34,607 nt of DNA, taken from the NCBI GenBank assembly GCA_028824125.1, contig JAPPES010000146.1:1-34607 (forward strand), written 5' to 3'. Both the position numbers and the translations under genes were made by a program. Below are positions 17,984-27,500 of this stretch, one piece after another. Position 1 is the stretch's first letter. Every line of letters starts with the position of its first letter. The DNA comes from Candidatus Poribacteria bacterium (GTDB lineage: Bacteria > Poribacteria > WGA-4E > WGA-3G). Below the pieces are notes generated by a model. The model made no database searches. It was given only the letters and a program-made list of their open reading frames with translations, and was not told the origin of the DNA.

Positions 17984-19216
17984 ATGCAAAAATCAAGACT
18001 TCTCCTCCTGTTTTTAACCCTATTTTTTGTGATGCTCGGGTTTGGCATCATCATTCCAAACCTCGCTTATTACGCAGAAGATATCGGGGCAACTCCCACC
18101 GAAATTGCTATATTACTTTCTACATATTCTGGGATGCAACTGTTGTTCGCGCCGCTTTGGGGTCGGTTATCAGACAAGCACGGCAGGAAACCCGCAATTC
18201 TGCTCGGATTGCTTGGAAATGCCGTTGCCTTAGCTGCTTTTGGATTAGCAAAGGAGTATATATGGCTTTTCACAGCTCGGAGTGCAGCTGGCATCGCTTC
18301 GGCGGCAGTGTTGCCAAGTGTAATGGCTTATGTTGCGGATGTTACCACATCAGAGGAACGCGGTAAAGGCATGGGGTTGATGGGTGCAGCAATGGGGCTC
18401 GGTTTCATTCTTGGACCGGCAATTGGCGGTGTGATGGGACGACATGATGTGCCTTTTTTTATAGCAGGTGGGTTGTCGTTGTTAACTTTTCTGTTTGCAC
18501 TCATCCTTCTTCCTGAATCGCTTCAGAAAGATGTTGTCGTAGAGCAACATGATTGGATCTCACCACGCGATCTATTCCGGAGGTCAACATTGCAATCTCC
18601 GCTCACTCCTCTATTCCTTGTTGCCTTTTTCACTACCTTCAGTTTCGCTGGATTGGAGGCGACTTTTCCACTGTTCATTGAAGCAGGTTGGGAGTATAAG
18701 CAAAGAGAGATGGGATGGATGTTTATGGTCATGGGTGCGGTTGTCGTACCGCTACAGGGCGGATTGCTCGGAAAATTAATTAACAGGTTAGGAGAGCGGC
18801 GGATAATTATAACAGGTTTATTTCTGAATGCTCTCGGCATGGTGCTTTTGCTCTACGCGTTCAACTTCGCAACGTTAACGATTTATCTCACAATTACTGG
18901 GATCGGTAATCAACTGATACGTCCAACGAATACATCATGGATTTCTAAACAAACCCAAATTGGACAAGGCGCGGCTATCGGAATTATGGACGCTTTTTTG
19001 AGTTTAGGACGTATCTTGGGACCGCTTCTTGGTGGTTGGCTCTATGAAAAATCAGCACATCCAGAATTTGTAAAAACAGGTTTTAGCGGAGTCTTTGGAA
19101 ACTGGTTATATGGAAATAATGCTTATTCTTATGTTGTTTTAGGAGGAATTTTGATAATTGCCACCTTCTGTTTATATGTTCCCTTGCGGCGGGTTGAACG
19201 TAGGACACAAGTTTGA
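17984..19216 (+). CDS. MFS transporter (DHA1/TetA-like)
   Basis: 410 residues with about twelve membrane helices. Motif A (GRLSDKHGRKPAI, residues 60-72) lies between helices 2 and 3, and the antiporter motif C (GFILGPAIGG, 140-149) is in helix 5, typical of drug/H+ antiporters of the DHA1 group. The exported compound is unknown. ATG 17984 (MQKSRLLLLFLT) is chosen over an in-frame GTG at 17954 because it opens directly into the first helix. Neither start has a clear ribosome-binding site. It converges with the 1162-aa gene, 7 nt between stops. Confidence 0.9.
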   Translation: MQKSRLLLLFLTLFFVMLGFGIIIPNLAYYAEDIGATPTEIAILLSTYSGMQLLFAPLWGRLSDKHGRKPAILLGLLGNAVALAAFGLAKEYIWLFTARSAAGIASAAVLPSVMAYVADVTTSEERGKGMGLMGAAMGLGFILGPAIGGVMGRHDVPFFIAGGLSLLTFLFALILLPESLQKDVVVEQHDWISPRDLFRRSTLQSPLTPLFLVAFFTTFSFAGLEATFPLFIEAGWEYKQREMGWMFMVMGAVVVPLQGGLLGKLINRLGERRIIITGLFLNALGMVLLLYAFNFATLTIYLTITGIGNQLIRPTNTSWISKQTQIGQGAAIGIMDAFLSLGRILGPLLGGWLYEKSAHPEFVKTGFSGVFGNWLYGNNAYSYVVLGGILIIATFCLYVPLRRVERRTQV

Positions 19217-19223
19217 GCATTTC

Positions 19224-22200
19224 TCATTTTTTCAGCAATGGCGGGAGCTGATGCGTTACGCGCCGTGTGTTGTATTCAATGCGATACCGCTGATGTGCTT
19301 CGTCATCCGGATAATGTTCGGTTTTCGGATACGGATAGGCAGACATACCGTGAAACGGTAGCGGTTCAACCGTCTGTGATGTGAGCGTGTTGATGTCGCC
19401 GTCTTTGTCCCACCCATCGCTATAGAGAATAAAGTCCCGAGTCCAACCCGATTTTAGTGGTGGTAATCGCGCTGCCTTAAATTCAACTGTGATTTCATCG
19501 CCCGCATTGAGAATAACATACATATCATCAACTGCCTGCAATAAAGGGCTGACATCGCCATAGCGGGTATAAAATCCTGCAAGATCGCGCCACTGCCTGA
19601 CTTTTGTCACCTTTTGATAGTCAAACAGATGCGGTGCATGTGGATTCGGACGATACATCTCCGAAAAACCGCGGTAGTGCAAGTCTGCACTGTCAGGATT
19701 CAACTCTGTTATTTTCATAGGTACATTCTGCTCACCAACAGTAAAAAATACAGCATCCCAATAAATTTGCATATCGGTTTCAATCCTCACGTGTCGGTCA
19801 TTCGACAAAAATTTGCCTGTCAAATCAATCGTGATAGTTTTGTTTTTACCTGCGGGGACACCAATCATATCAATAACGGTTTTCCACTTTCCTGTTTTAT
19901 CTTTGACAGCAACCGAGGGAAAACGTGGAGCGATGGCAGGATTTTGGGACAGGGCAATATTAATGCTGGTATCCGTTGGAAAAATCCAACCGTTTAGATA
20001 GAGTGTCACAGGAGCATTGTCAGAAGCATTACCAAGATCAAGGATGATGGCATGCGGTTCCACAACGCCTTGGTAGGGACCGGGGGCATGTTCTACCGCG
20101 TAATCATAGTCTACTTCTTTTAAGGCATCAGACACATCTTCACCTTTATGATTTACAGCAGATTTTGGGTATAATTTCTCTGAAACACCGTATATCTTGA
20201 ATTCTGCAAATGGGGGCGGTGTGTACTGTTCATTGACGAAAATATCGGTGTTAACAGGATGGTCAACGGCTATCAGTTTTACCATATCAAAATAAGCAGT
20301 TTCCCATAATTCCTCTGTAATTTGGATAGAATATTTACCAGATTTGGGTTGTATCTGAGATCCCGAAATTTTTATGAAATCCTTCGTCTCATCGGGAGCG
20401 ACAAAGCCCATAGCAGTGACGAGCCCCAGTGGAGCACGCCAAAGCAGATCGGTGACGAATTGATATTTTTCGCCATCATAGACATATAGGAACGGACACG
20501 AACCTTTCAATATCTGTTTCTCCAGAATCCGTTGTTTTGCCTTCGGTTGGATGACGTTCTGTGGCACACCGTTTGTCCACACAACTCGGACAACATCGGC
20601 AATATCAAACGCACCTAACCCGAAATGTGCTACTTGCTGTGATACATACTGCAACTGGTATAGGTCGCTGACTTTCACCTCTAACTTTGATCCAATTCCG
20701 TCCCTATTGACTTTGTTATTTCCTGTGGTAATACCTTCTAACCGCACCTGTATCCAGTTGTTTTGGTTGCCCCCGTTGTTTTGGAGTACACGCAGCTGCC
20801 CTTTGTCATTGATAAAAAATAGGTCTAAATCACCGTCGTTGTCGTAATCACCTACGGCACCCGCGCCCCCTTTTTCCATCGGGACTATCCCATCAGTTTC
20901 GGTGAAGCGACCAGTACCATCGTTTCTGAACATGAACATCCCATCTTTGCCACTCACCCAAAGGTCAACAAATCCATCGTTATCATAATCTATGTTTTTC
21001 AATAGTGTCCGGGATATGCCTCGCACACCCGCTTCTAAGCGCGGATCATCTACAAAACTTGCGTCTCCTCTGTTAAGGTAAAGGTGGGCCCGTTCTACTG
21101 TTGCTAAGAAAATATCAATGTCTCCGTCGTTATCATAATCACCGATAGCAGCTGCAGTGTAACGTATATCCTGTGGAATACCTGTCTCGTTAGTAATGGC
21201 ATGGAGGCGTCCTTGGCGGAGGTTATCGTAAAGTGTGCATCCGGTATTACGATGTGTCATGAAGATGTCAATATCGCCATCATCGTCAAAATCTGCGGAG
21301 AATGCTGCGACAGGTATATGCTGTGTGTCGTCTGTTTTCACGAAAGTTTGTTCGCTTACATCAGTAAACGGTTCTTTTGCCCCATCACCGTTATTCCGAT
21401 ACATTGTGATATTAGATTGTCCGGACAGAAGATCCAGGTCGCCATCGTGGTCAAAATCAACGGGGAGAAGCAGATTCGTTTGTTCTACTACTGGATTCGC
21501 CTCAACGAGGGTATAGATCACCAAAGCCGTATCAGTTACTTGCTCGTAACGACATATTCCCATACGAGGGGATTGCAGTAGCAAATCTTGGACACCATCT
21601 TTATTCACATCTGCAACTGCGACGACAATGTCCTGCTTTTCACCCCCGGTAAACTTCTGCTCTGGCACAAACGACTTGCCAGCATTCCGATATAGCATCA
21701 CAATGTTTGATACTGTTACTGTATACAGATCAAGATTTCCATCGTTATCATAGTCTATAAGAAACACTGTGCGGAGCTTTTTTAATAATAGTGGATTTAA
21801 GTTATGTAGTCCGAGTTGTTCCGTAACATCTACAAATTCCACGTTTATCGCTGAACTCTGTTTTGCTGCAATTCGCGCTTTGAATCCAGGACGAAACGTC
21901 TCTATCGGATGTCCAAGGATGTTGGTTACCAATTCGCCTATGCCCTGCTGATAGCGTGGACTTGCCAGATGCACGTTCTCAAAAAAACGAATATTTCGTG
22001 AAGCTAACTTTAAATCGCCTTTCTTTATTGCGTCTATCCCTTTTGTGAGGAGTTCCAATTTTTCTGCATCAGTATCTCCTAAAAGAATCATCAAGTTTTG
22101 ACAAAGTTTTTCTGCATCGCTAAGTTTTTCTTCCCTCAGCAGTGCTTGTGTCAACTTCATAAGCAGCACAACATTTACGGGAGAGCGAGAATGAAGTTCT

Positions 22201-22712
22201 TGTAAATGTAGCGTTGCCTCTCGCTGTGCTTCTGCGTTGTTCCGCTGTCCCAGATAGTGGCGGACAAGTTTATATCGGTATTCCAATTTATCTGGTGCTA
22301 ACCGTACTGCCTCTCTCATTGCTTCTACTGCTTGTGTGGTTTGCCCTTTTTTCTGATAGACCTCGGATAGGATAAAATGTAGTTGGCTATCCATCGGTGC
22401 CACTTCAATACCGCGCTTAACCCATTCTTCGGCAGCATCTGCCTGTTGTAACCGCAAGTGTGCAACAGCAAGATTGCCGTAACCGATTGCTTCATCAGGG
22501 AGTAGGTCAATAAGGGTGGTAAAAGCGGTAACTGCTTTAGCAGGTTGTGATTCTTCAAGATATGCCAACCCAAGATTCTGATGTCGGACCGCCTCTTGAA
22601 TAGTCTTGGGACTATCAGTTTCTTGCGCAATCGCGCTTATAACAGCAAAAAGAAAAATCGAAAATATGAAGCACGCTATGCGTTTTTTTGAATAAGGTAA
22701 ACGGGATAACAT
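19224..22712 (-). CDS. Secreted TPR / FG-GAP / ASPIC-UnbV (CRTAC1-like) protein
   Basis: 1162 residues. A signal peptide (KKRIACFIFSIFLFAVISAIA, cleaved near residue 29) is followed by TPRs (about 40-205) and seven calcium-binding FG-GAP/VCBS motifs of the DYDNDGDLDL type (near 320, 369, 419, 474, 525, 575, 622), predicting a beta-propeller. An ASPIC/UnbV domain follows (about 665-725, NRDGIGSKLEVKV, VVWTNG). The last 420 residues start with CPFLYVYDGEKYQFVTDLL and include an ITEELWETAYFDMVKL segment, seen in large bacterial CRTAC1-like proteins, of unknown role. An extracellular or periplasmic binding function is likely. The start at ATG 22712 is 6 nt after the stop of the 88-aa gene, so the two form an operon. 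Confidence 0.85.
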   Translation of the reverse strand: MLSRLPYSKKRIACFIFSIFLFAVISAIAQETDSPKTIQEAVRHQNLGLAYLEESQPAKAVTAFTTLIDLLPDEAIGYGNLAVAHLRLQQADAAEEWVKRGIEVAPMDSQLHFILSEVYQKKGQTTQAVEAMREAVRLAPDKLEYRYKLVRHYLGQRNNAEAQREATLHLQELHSRSPVNVVLLMKLTQALLREEKLSDAEKLCQNLMILLGDTDAEKLELLTKGIDAIKKGDLKLASRNIRFFENVHLASPRYQQGIGELVTNILGHPIETFRPGFKARIAAKQSSAINVEFVDVTEQLGLHNLNPLLLKKLRTVFLIDYDNDGNLDLYTVTVSNIVMLYRNAGKSFVPEQKFTGGEKQDIVVAVADVNKDGVQDLLLQSPRMGICRYEQVTDTALVIYTLVEANPVVEQTNLLLPVDFDHDGDLDLLSGQSNITMYRNNGDGAKEPFTDVSEQTFVKTDDTQHIPVAAFSADFDDDGDIDIFMTHRNTGCTLYDNLRQGRLHAITNETGIPQDIRYTAAAIGDYDNDGDIDIFLATVERAHLYLNRGDASFVDDPRLEAGVRGISRTLLKNIDYDNDGFVDLWVSGKDGMFMFRNDGTGRFTETDGIVPMEKGGAGAVGDYDNDGDLDLFFINDKGQLRVLQNNGGNQNNWIQVRLEGITTGNNKVNRDGIGSKLEVKVSDLYQLQYVSQQVAHFGLGAFDIADVVRVVWTNGVPQNVIQPKAKQRILEKQILKGSCPFLYVYDGEKYQFVTDLLWRAPLGLVTAMGFVAPDETKDFIKISGSQIQPKSGKYSIQITEELWETAYFDMVKLIAVDHPVNTDIFVNEQYTPPPFAEFKIYGVSEKLYPKSAVNHKGEDVSDALKEVDYDYAVEHAPGPYQGVVEPHAIILDLGNASDNAPVTLYLNGWIFPTDTSINIALSQNPAIAPRFPSVAVKDKTGKWKTVIDMIGVPAGKNKTITIDLTGKFLSNDRHVRIETDMQIYWDAVFFTVGEQNVPMKITELNPDSADLHYRGFSEMYRPNPHAPHLFDYQKVTKVRQWRDLAGFYTRYGDVSPLLQAVDDMYVILNAGDEITVEFKAARLPPLKSGWTRDFILYSDGWDKDGDINTLTSQTVEPLPFHGMSAYPYPKTEHYPDDEAHQRYRIEYNTRRVTHQLPPLLKK

Positions 22713-22718
22713 TGTTGA

Positions 22719-22985
22719 TTATGCCTCTGCCGTTGGCTCTTGGAAAGATGCAGCGGATTCCTGAATCGCTTGTTTTAATGCCTTTAATCGCACTTCCAGT
22801 GAATCTTCAAGTTGTTTGAGGTGTAGTAGCCATGAGTCTTTGGATTGACCATCTTCAGTCCCGAATCCATCAGTCATTGAAAGGCGGATATATTTTAGTC
22901 GTTCTGATTGTAAAACTTTCAGTTGTGTGTCGTAGTCTGAAATGCCTGATTCCAGTAATTTTGCGAGTTCTCGTATCTGTTCCAT
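22719..22985 (-). CDS. Small coiled-coil protein, 88 aa
   Basis: From ATG 22985 (MEQIRELAKLLESG) with GAGGG about 6 nt upstream. It is almost wholly helical and charged, with heptad-like leucines at the start and again at about 52-72 (LHLKQLEDSLEVRLKALKQA), consistent with a coiled coil. There is no signal peptide or recognised family. It directly precedes the large TPR/FG-GAP gene, 6 nt apart, so a linked role is possible. A longer frame up to 23159 exists, but its extra N-terminus is translated repeat DNA and is rejected. Confidence 0.65.
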   Translation of the reverse strand: MEQIRELAKLLESGISDYDTQLKVLQSERLKYIRLSMTDGFGTEDGQSKDSWLLHLKQLEDSLEVRLKALKQAIQESAASFQEPTAEA

Positions 22986-23051
22986 AGTTGTCCCTCTGTT
23001 TGTAGAATTTAAGTCTATTTTCTCATATTTCGTGCCTGTAGGCAAGCGAAT

Positions 23052-23190
23052 TATAGTGAAATCCACAATTACCTGGACAGTGGCGAGGTTAGGAAACCCC
23101 GCCAGCAGCAGGTGCACATCTCTGCTGGCGAGGTTTCCTAACCTCGCCAAATTACCCAATTTATTTTTTAATTTTCATACAGATTATGCT
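23052..23190. repeat. Third copy of the GGCGAGG palindrome with a TATAGT left end
   Basis: A left end TATAGTGAAATCCACAATTA (23052-23071) resembles the MITE A terminus. The 27-nt arms 23082-23108 and 23122-23148 are complementary except for one base. The AT-rich right tail (ACCCAATTTATTTTTTAA, then GATTATGCTACA) matches the copy at position 1. No matching right TATAGT end was seen. It lies between the SOD-like gene terminator and the 88-aa gene, and its left end reads TATAAT toward the latter. Confidence 0.75.
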
Positions 23191-23206
23191 ACAAAGGTGA
23201 CAACTT

Positions 23207-23266
23207 ATGTTAAAAAAATAAAAGCACCCAATACAAGCGTGATACTGAACGCAAACATTGAGTGCT
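23207..23266 (-). terminator. Intrinsic terminator of the SOD-like gene
   Basis: On the minus strand AGCACTCAAT (23266-23257) pairs with ATTGGGTGCT (23232-23223), nine of ten positions canonical and the tenth a G-T wobble, followed at once by TTTATTTTTTTAA. It lies 17 nt after the stop codon at 23283. Confidence 0.75.
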
Positions 23267-23282
23267 TGAATTTTAAAAGAAA

Positions 23283-23870
23283 TTATTCCGTGAGAGTTAT
23301 GACACCACAACTCACTTGTGTGCCATCTGCTAAATCACCAGCACCAACCTGTTCGTGGATAACCAAGACTTTACCGAGTATGTCCGTTGCTGGATTGGTG
23401 TCAATTGTGAGGTCAGTGAGATAGCTACGTTCTCCCATCCCATTCTCATCAGCTGTAAAAGAATAGGCATTAAAACTTTCAACATCCCAGATACTACCGG
23501 GTGCATCGCAACTACTGCCAGAATAGATATATGCAGCATATTTACGACCTGGAACAGCATTCTGAATTTCAACATCAAAATTCCGAATTGTCGTTGATCC
23601 TACCTGTTCCGTGTCTGAATCTACATATTCCATAAAAATCGCTGTGCCGGTGATCCCACTTCCATCCTTTTCAGTGAGGGTTACCGTAACTGTTCGATTT
23701 AGCTCAAGTAGCGGGTCACTCAATGCCTCAAGAAGCTTTGTTGAAGTACGGTTTTCGCAACCTGTAATGAAACACGCTGCGAAGATAAAAATAGTTAACA
23801 CGGATAACGTCTTATGTTTTAACGTAAAGACGTTTTGTGCGCCAATAAAGGACGCTAAATTTTTGTACAT
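23283..23870 (-). CDS. Cu/Zn-SOD-fold lipoprotein lacking copper ligands
   Basis: 195 residues. A lipoprotein signal ends FITGC with lipidated Cys38. The rest follows the SodC pattern: TVTLTEKDGSGITGTAIF, then VPGRKYAAYIYSGSSCDAPG (109-125), TADENGMGERSYLTDLTID, VLVIHEQ (168-174) and VSCGVI (187-191). The two disulfide cysteines (121, 188) and His172 are kept, but the copper-binding HxH is replaced by Tyr114-Ile-Tyr116 and the zinc-loop histidines are absent. Dismutase activity is therefore unlikely; a structural or binding role is inferred. ATG 23870 has AAGGAAAG upstream. It has its own terminator. Confidence 0.7.
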   Translation of the reverse strand: MYKNLASFIGAQNVFTLKHKTLSVLTIFIFAACFITGCENRTSTKLLEALSDPLLELNRTVTVTLTEKDGSGITGTAIFMEYVDSDTEQVGSTTIRNFDVEIQNAVPGRKYAAYIYSGSSCDAPGSIWDVESFNAYSFTADENGMGERSYLTDLTIDTNPATDILGKVLVIHEQVGAGDLADGTQVSCGVITLTE

Positions 23871-24545
23871 TTTGAATCTTTCCTTTCTTTCGCCAGAATC
23901 TGGCGGTTTTGGTTAATTTGTCTCCGTTTTGGAGACTTCATTTATTCAATAGAAGAGATATGCCCTGCCTCGGATCCTCCAAATAAAATAATATTTGGGT
24001 AAACTTCAGGTGCCCTATGAGTTTGTGAACTGAAAACATTGGACATATCTCGTATCTCATATCCTCGTAACAACGAGGATGTCTTTAAGTTATACTTAAC
24101 TTCTTATACGGTGGATTCTTTCTCTACACGCGTCCACCTGTCGCGAGGCTTTAAAGTCTTTACTATATTCATTTACACACTACGAATCAACGCCTCATGC
24201 GCGTATGGCATTCGTCGGGTGCGGTTTCCTAACCGAACCTTATGCGTCAATTTAGGGATAAATCCGTTGTAGTAGTATCTTCAGTCCCGTAGGGACGATA
24301 TGTTTATAGATATGAGATGCATATATGTCTTTAGTCCCGTAGGGACGATATGTGTCCCTCAACGACATATTTTCTACATATCGTCCCTACGGGACTAAAG
24401 GCGTTGTTCAACGTTTATCTATAAACATATCGTCCCTACGGGACTAAAGAAGGTTCCCATGTTTAGAAAGTCCTTAAGTTGACAGTTATGGTGTGGTTTC
24501 CTAACCGCATTGGGTATTTCCACGTATTATTTATTTTTTTCATCT
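23871..24545. other. 675-bp non-coding region dense in hairpins and repeats
   Basis: It holds two leader hairpins of the SOD-like gene (CGCCAGA, A, TCTGGCG at 23891-23905; GTCTCC, GTTTT, GGAGAC at 23930-23946), ATCCTCGT with ACGAGGAT (24061-24080), ACGAAT with ATTCGT around ATGCGCGTAT (24182-24215), GGTTTCCTAACC hairpins at 24222-24234 and 24495-24506, and the palindrome quartet at 24283-24445. No convincing gene was found. Confidence 0.7.
24283..24445. repeat. Palindrome quartet I (GTCCCGTAGGGAC family)
   Basis: Two forward units (starting 24283 and 24333) and two reverse units (24376-24396 and 24417-24445). Each unit contains the small hairpin GTCCC, GTA, GGGAC followed by GATATGT. The outer pair matches over 29 bp and the inner pair over about 23 bp, while the spacers of about 20 nt are unrelated. 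RNA or single-stranded DNA could fold into a long rod with two stems and an internal loop. Confidence 0.85.
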
Positions 24546-27500
24546 TCATTTTGATGCTTTGGTCAGAGGCGTATGTGAAGAGTCTTCAAGTCCAATAAGC
24601 TGCAAACCGCTGTTTTCGGTGCCGACATAAAGGACACCATTCGCAACAGCGATAGATGTAGCATCGTCCGGAATTTCTGGCGTAATTCGTTCCCAAGTGC
24701 TATCCGTACTTGTCAATCTATAAACCCCGCCCAGTGCATTTTTTGAAGAACTCACTGCATATAAAGTTGTGTCATCCAAAACAAAACGATCTATCATGAG
24801 TTGTTGACCGTCCAAATCGGTGATGATGTTCCATTTAGTGCCATCACTTGAGGACAAAGCTTCTTTGTGAGTTGCTATATAAACAGTTTCGTCAGTGATA
24901 AGTATCTGCTTAAAAAAATTAACAGATATCGGTAGCGGTACGGTTTTCCAATTCTTTCCTCTATCAACAGAGTGAAGTAGAATACCATCCGGCTTACCAA
25001 CATAGGCAGTGTCCCCAGAAACGTCTAATTTGAAACTATGAAACTTGCTACTCTTAAGAGAACTAAGGTTCGCTATGTCGCGAGTATCTTCGATCTTGGT
25101 ATCGTACCAACTTGCATCGTTGTTCACTTGGGATTCAGAGTGCCAGATTAAAAGTTTCCGTTTGTACTCAACATAGAATGTGTTCCCACTCACAGCAAAT
25201 GCCCCCCAGATATCTGTCCCTATGCTAAATAAATTTTTTATATAATTACTGGAATTTTTCATAATATCCTCTTCCTCCTTACCCTCTTCCTCTATAGATG
25301 TTTGTATTGTCTTCATGAATGCTGTGAAACTCTTTTCACCAAAGGTAGGAACACCTTGGATCGGGAGAAGCGTCCTATTTTCTTCGTCTAAGTAGAAAAA
25401 AATCAATTCAAATCCTGCGTATCCTTTTGCGTAAAGGATACCATCTGCTTCTGTTATCTGTCGTATATGTATATTTGCCTTGGCCAGTGGTATTTTTTTG
25501 CCCATAAAAGTGATATGCATATCACTTGATTCCACAGGGATTGCTGTCCATGATTGCCCACCGTCGGTTGATGTAATAAGTTGTTCACCTGCTACTGCGT
25601 AGAGTTTATTATTAAAAATAGTTAGATTTTGTATGTTGCCGCCCAATCCCGCATTAAATTGTTTCCACGAATCGCCGCCATCGGTTGAACGGCGAATCCC
25701 TTCGGGGTCCCCTATGTAAAATTGATGTCTGATATTTGTAGATTGATCTTGATTAGTAGATTCACCATGACTTTGGACTTTCAAGGCAGCAACAACACTT
25801 GTGCTTCTGAGGTTTCCAAAAGGTAACGTTATCCAAGTTTTTCCTTCATTCATTGAACGGAAAATGTCGGGTTCTTTTAATAACATGACCGTTTTTTCTG
25901 AAACAACAATCCTAAGACTCATCTTCAATTTATCTTGAAAAGCGTCTGTCGGCGTTATATCTACCCATGAATCCCCTTGATCTGTTGACCGAAAAACTGC
26001 CCATAAAGGCCGTTTTCCTATTATAGCCCTACCAATATCCATAAAATCCATATCAGCTGCGATCTTGAAATTACCTGCCACCACATAAAGGCGATGTCCT
26101 GCCACTGCGAATGCATGAATTAATTTAGATTCCGCTACTGGTAATTTTTTCCACACACCTGATTTATCAAGACTATCCTGCGAACTCGGTTTCAGATTGA
26201 AGCGGAAAAGTCCTCTATTAGTTCCAGCAAATAGTGCGTTTTCAACGGATGTTAATGTATAGATTTTTCTCCTTGCTAAACCTTTGTTTAGAGGTGTCCA
26301 AGAGACTCCTGCATCATTAGAACGAAACACGCCTCGCAATAAAGCGAGGTAAATTTCAATAGCACCTTGTGCATTATCCCTTACGATCAAGTCGATAGCA
26401 CGTCCTTTGGGGCGTGGACCGAGAGATTCCCACGTTTCACCTTTATCTTTTGAGGCGAGGACTGCCTCCTCCGTTACAATATAGAGGGTATCATCTTGTT
26501 CAGCTATCGCCATCTTGTTGTGCGTGATAGGAAGGTTCCTGTTGATTAAGCGCCACCCTTTGTTAGCAGTTGTCAATCGATAAAGTCCTACTGATGTCAC
26601 CGCATAAAGGTCGTTTGCAGTAGTCGCAAATAGTGTAGTTACGTCCGTTGGTCCAGGAGTGTCAAGTTGAGTCCACCGTTCCGTTGAGAGTGGTAACTCT
26701 GTTTCAATCGTTGGAATGACATTGGTAAAGTTCACGTTTTGGGATGTATCTACTTTTTCACCAGTGCCTTGACTTTTACTGGAAATATCAGTGGTTCCGA
26801 GTTGATTACGCGAATCAGGTTTTATTTTTCGGACAGCAGGAACAGGTGTATCAACGATTTCAACTGTTAACACTGATTCAGAATCGAGATCGTACGGTTG
26901 GAAAGAAAGGGAAAGGTGTTGGACTCCAATACCTATTAGTAATAGAACTAAAATAGCAGACGCGGCAGAAACAACCCACGGCACAAAAGGCTTGCTACTT
27001 GATGGAACAATAGGATTAACGCGTGCAACTTCCTTCATAATGTCTTGCGTCAATTGCGTTGGAAGTTGGAAACTACTAAGGTTTTCGCGAATTATCGCTT
27101 CCTCTTTCTTTAAACGGTTGCGCGCACGACTGAGTCGGCTTTTAATCGTATTCGGGGACACACCGAGCATCTTGCTAATCGCCTCACAAGTCATTTCACC
27201 GAGATAGTGGAGTGCCATGACTGTGCGTTCGCTCTCAGGCAATTTTTGGAGCAGTTTTTGGACAACTTCGCGTCGGGCTTCAGCCGCCTCAGTGTCTCGT
27301 TTTTCTGTCATATAATGCGAATGTGACACTTGATCAATCTCCGCAACTTCAGTGGTTTCTAAAGATTGGATCGGAAGTTTCTTCTTTCGATGCCATTCAG
27401 TGCATAGGTGAGACGCAATCACATATACCCATCCTGGGAACAAGCTGTAGTCTTTCAAAGTTCTGAGTCTTTGATAAGCTCTGAGAAAAGCGTCCTGCGT

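Noticed and set aside
22986..23159. N-terminal extension of the 88-aa protein
   Set aside because: The extra residues (MGNLARLGNLASRD) are translated repeat DNA, and a ribosome-binding site lies before the internal ATG at 22985.
23283..23870. Active Cu/Zn superoxide dismutase
   Set aside because: The copper HxH pair and the zinc-loop ligands are absent, so only the fold is claimed.
24039..24272. 77-residue open frame in the repeat region
   Set aside because: It spans several hairpins and repeat motifs, has no ribosome-binding site and resembles no protein.
24283..24445. CRISPR-like array (repeats with unique spacers)
   Set aside because: The units flip orientation halfway, number only four, are internally palindromic and have no cas genes nearby. 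Pairing between units is the better explanation.
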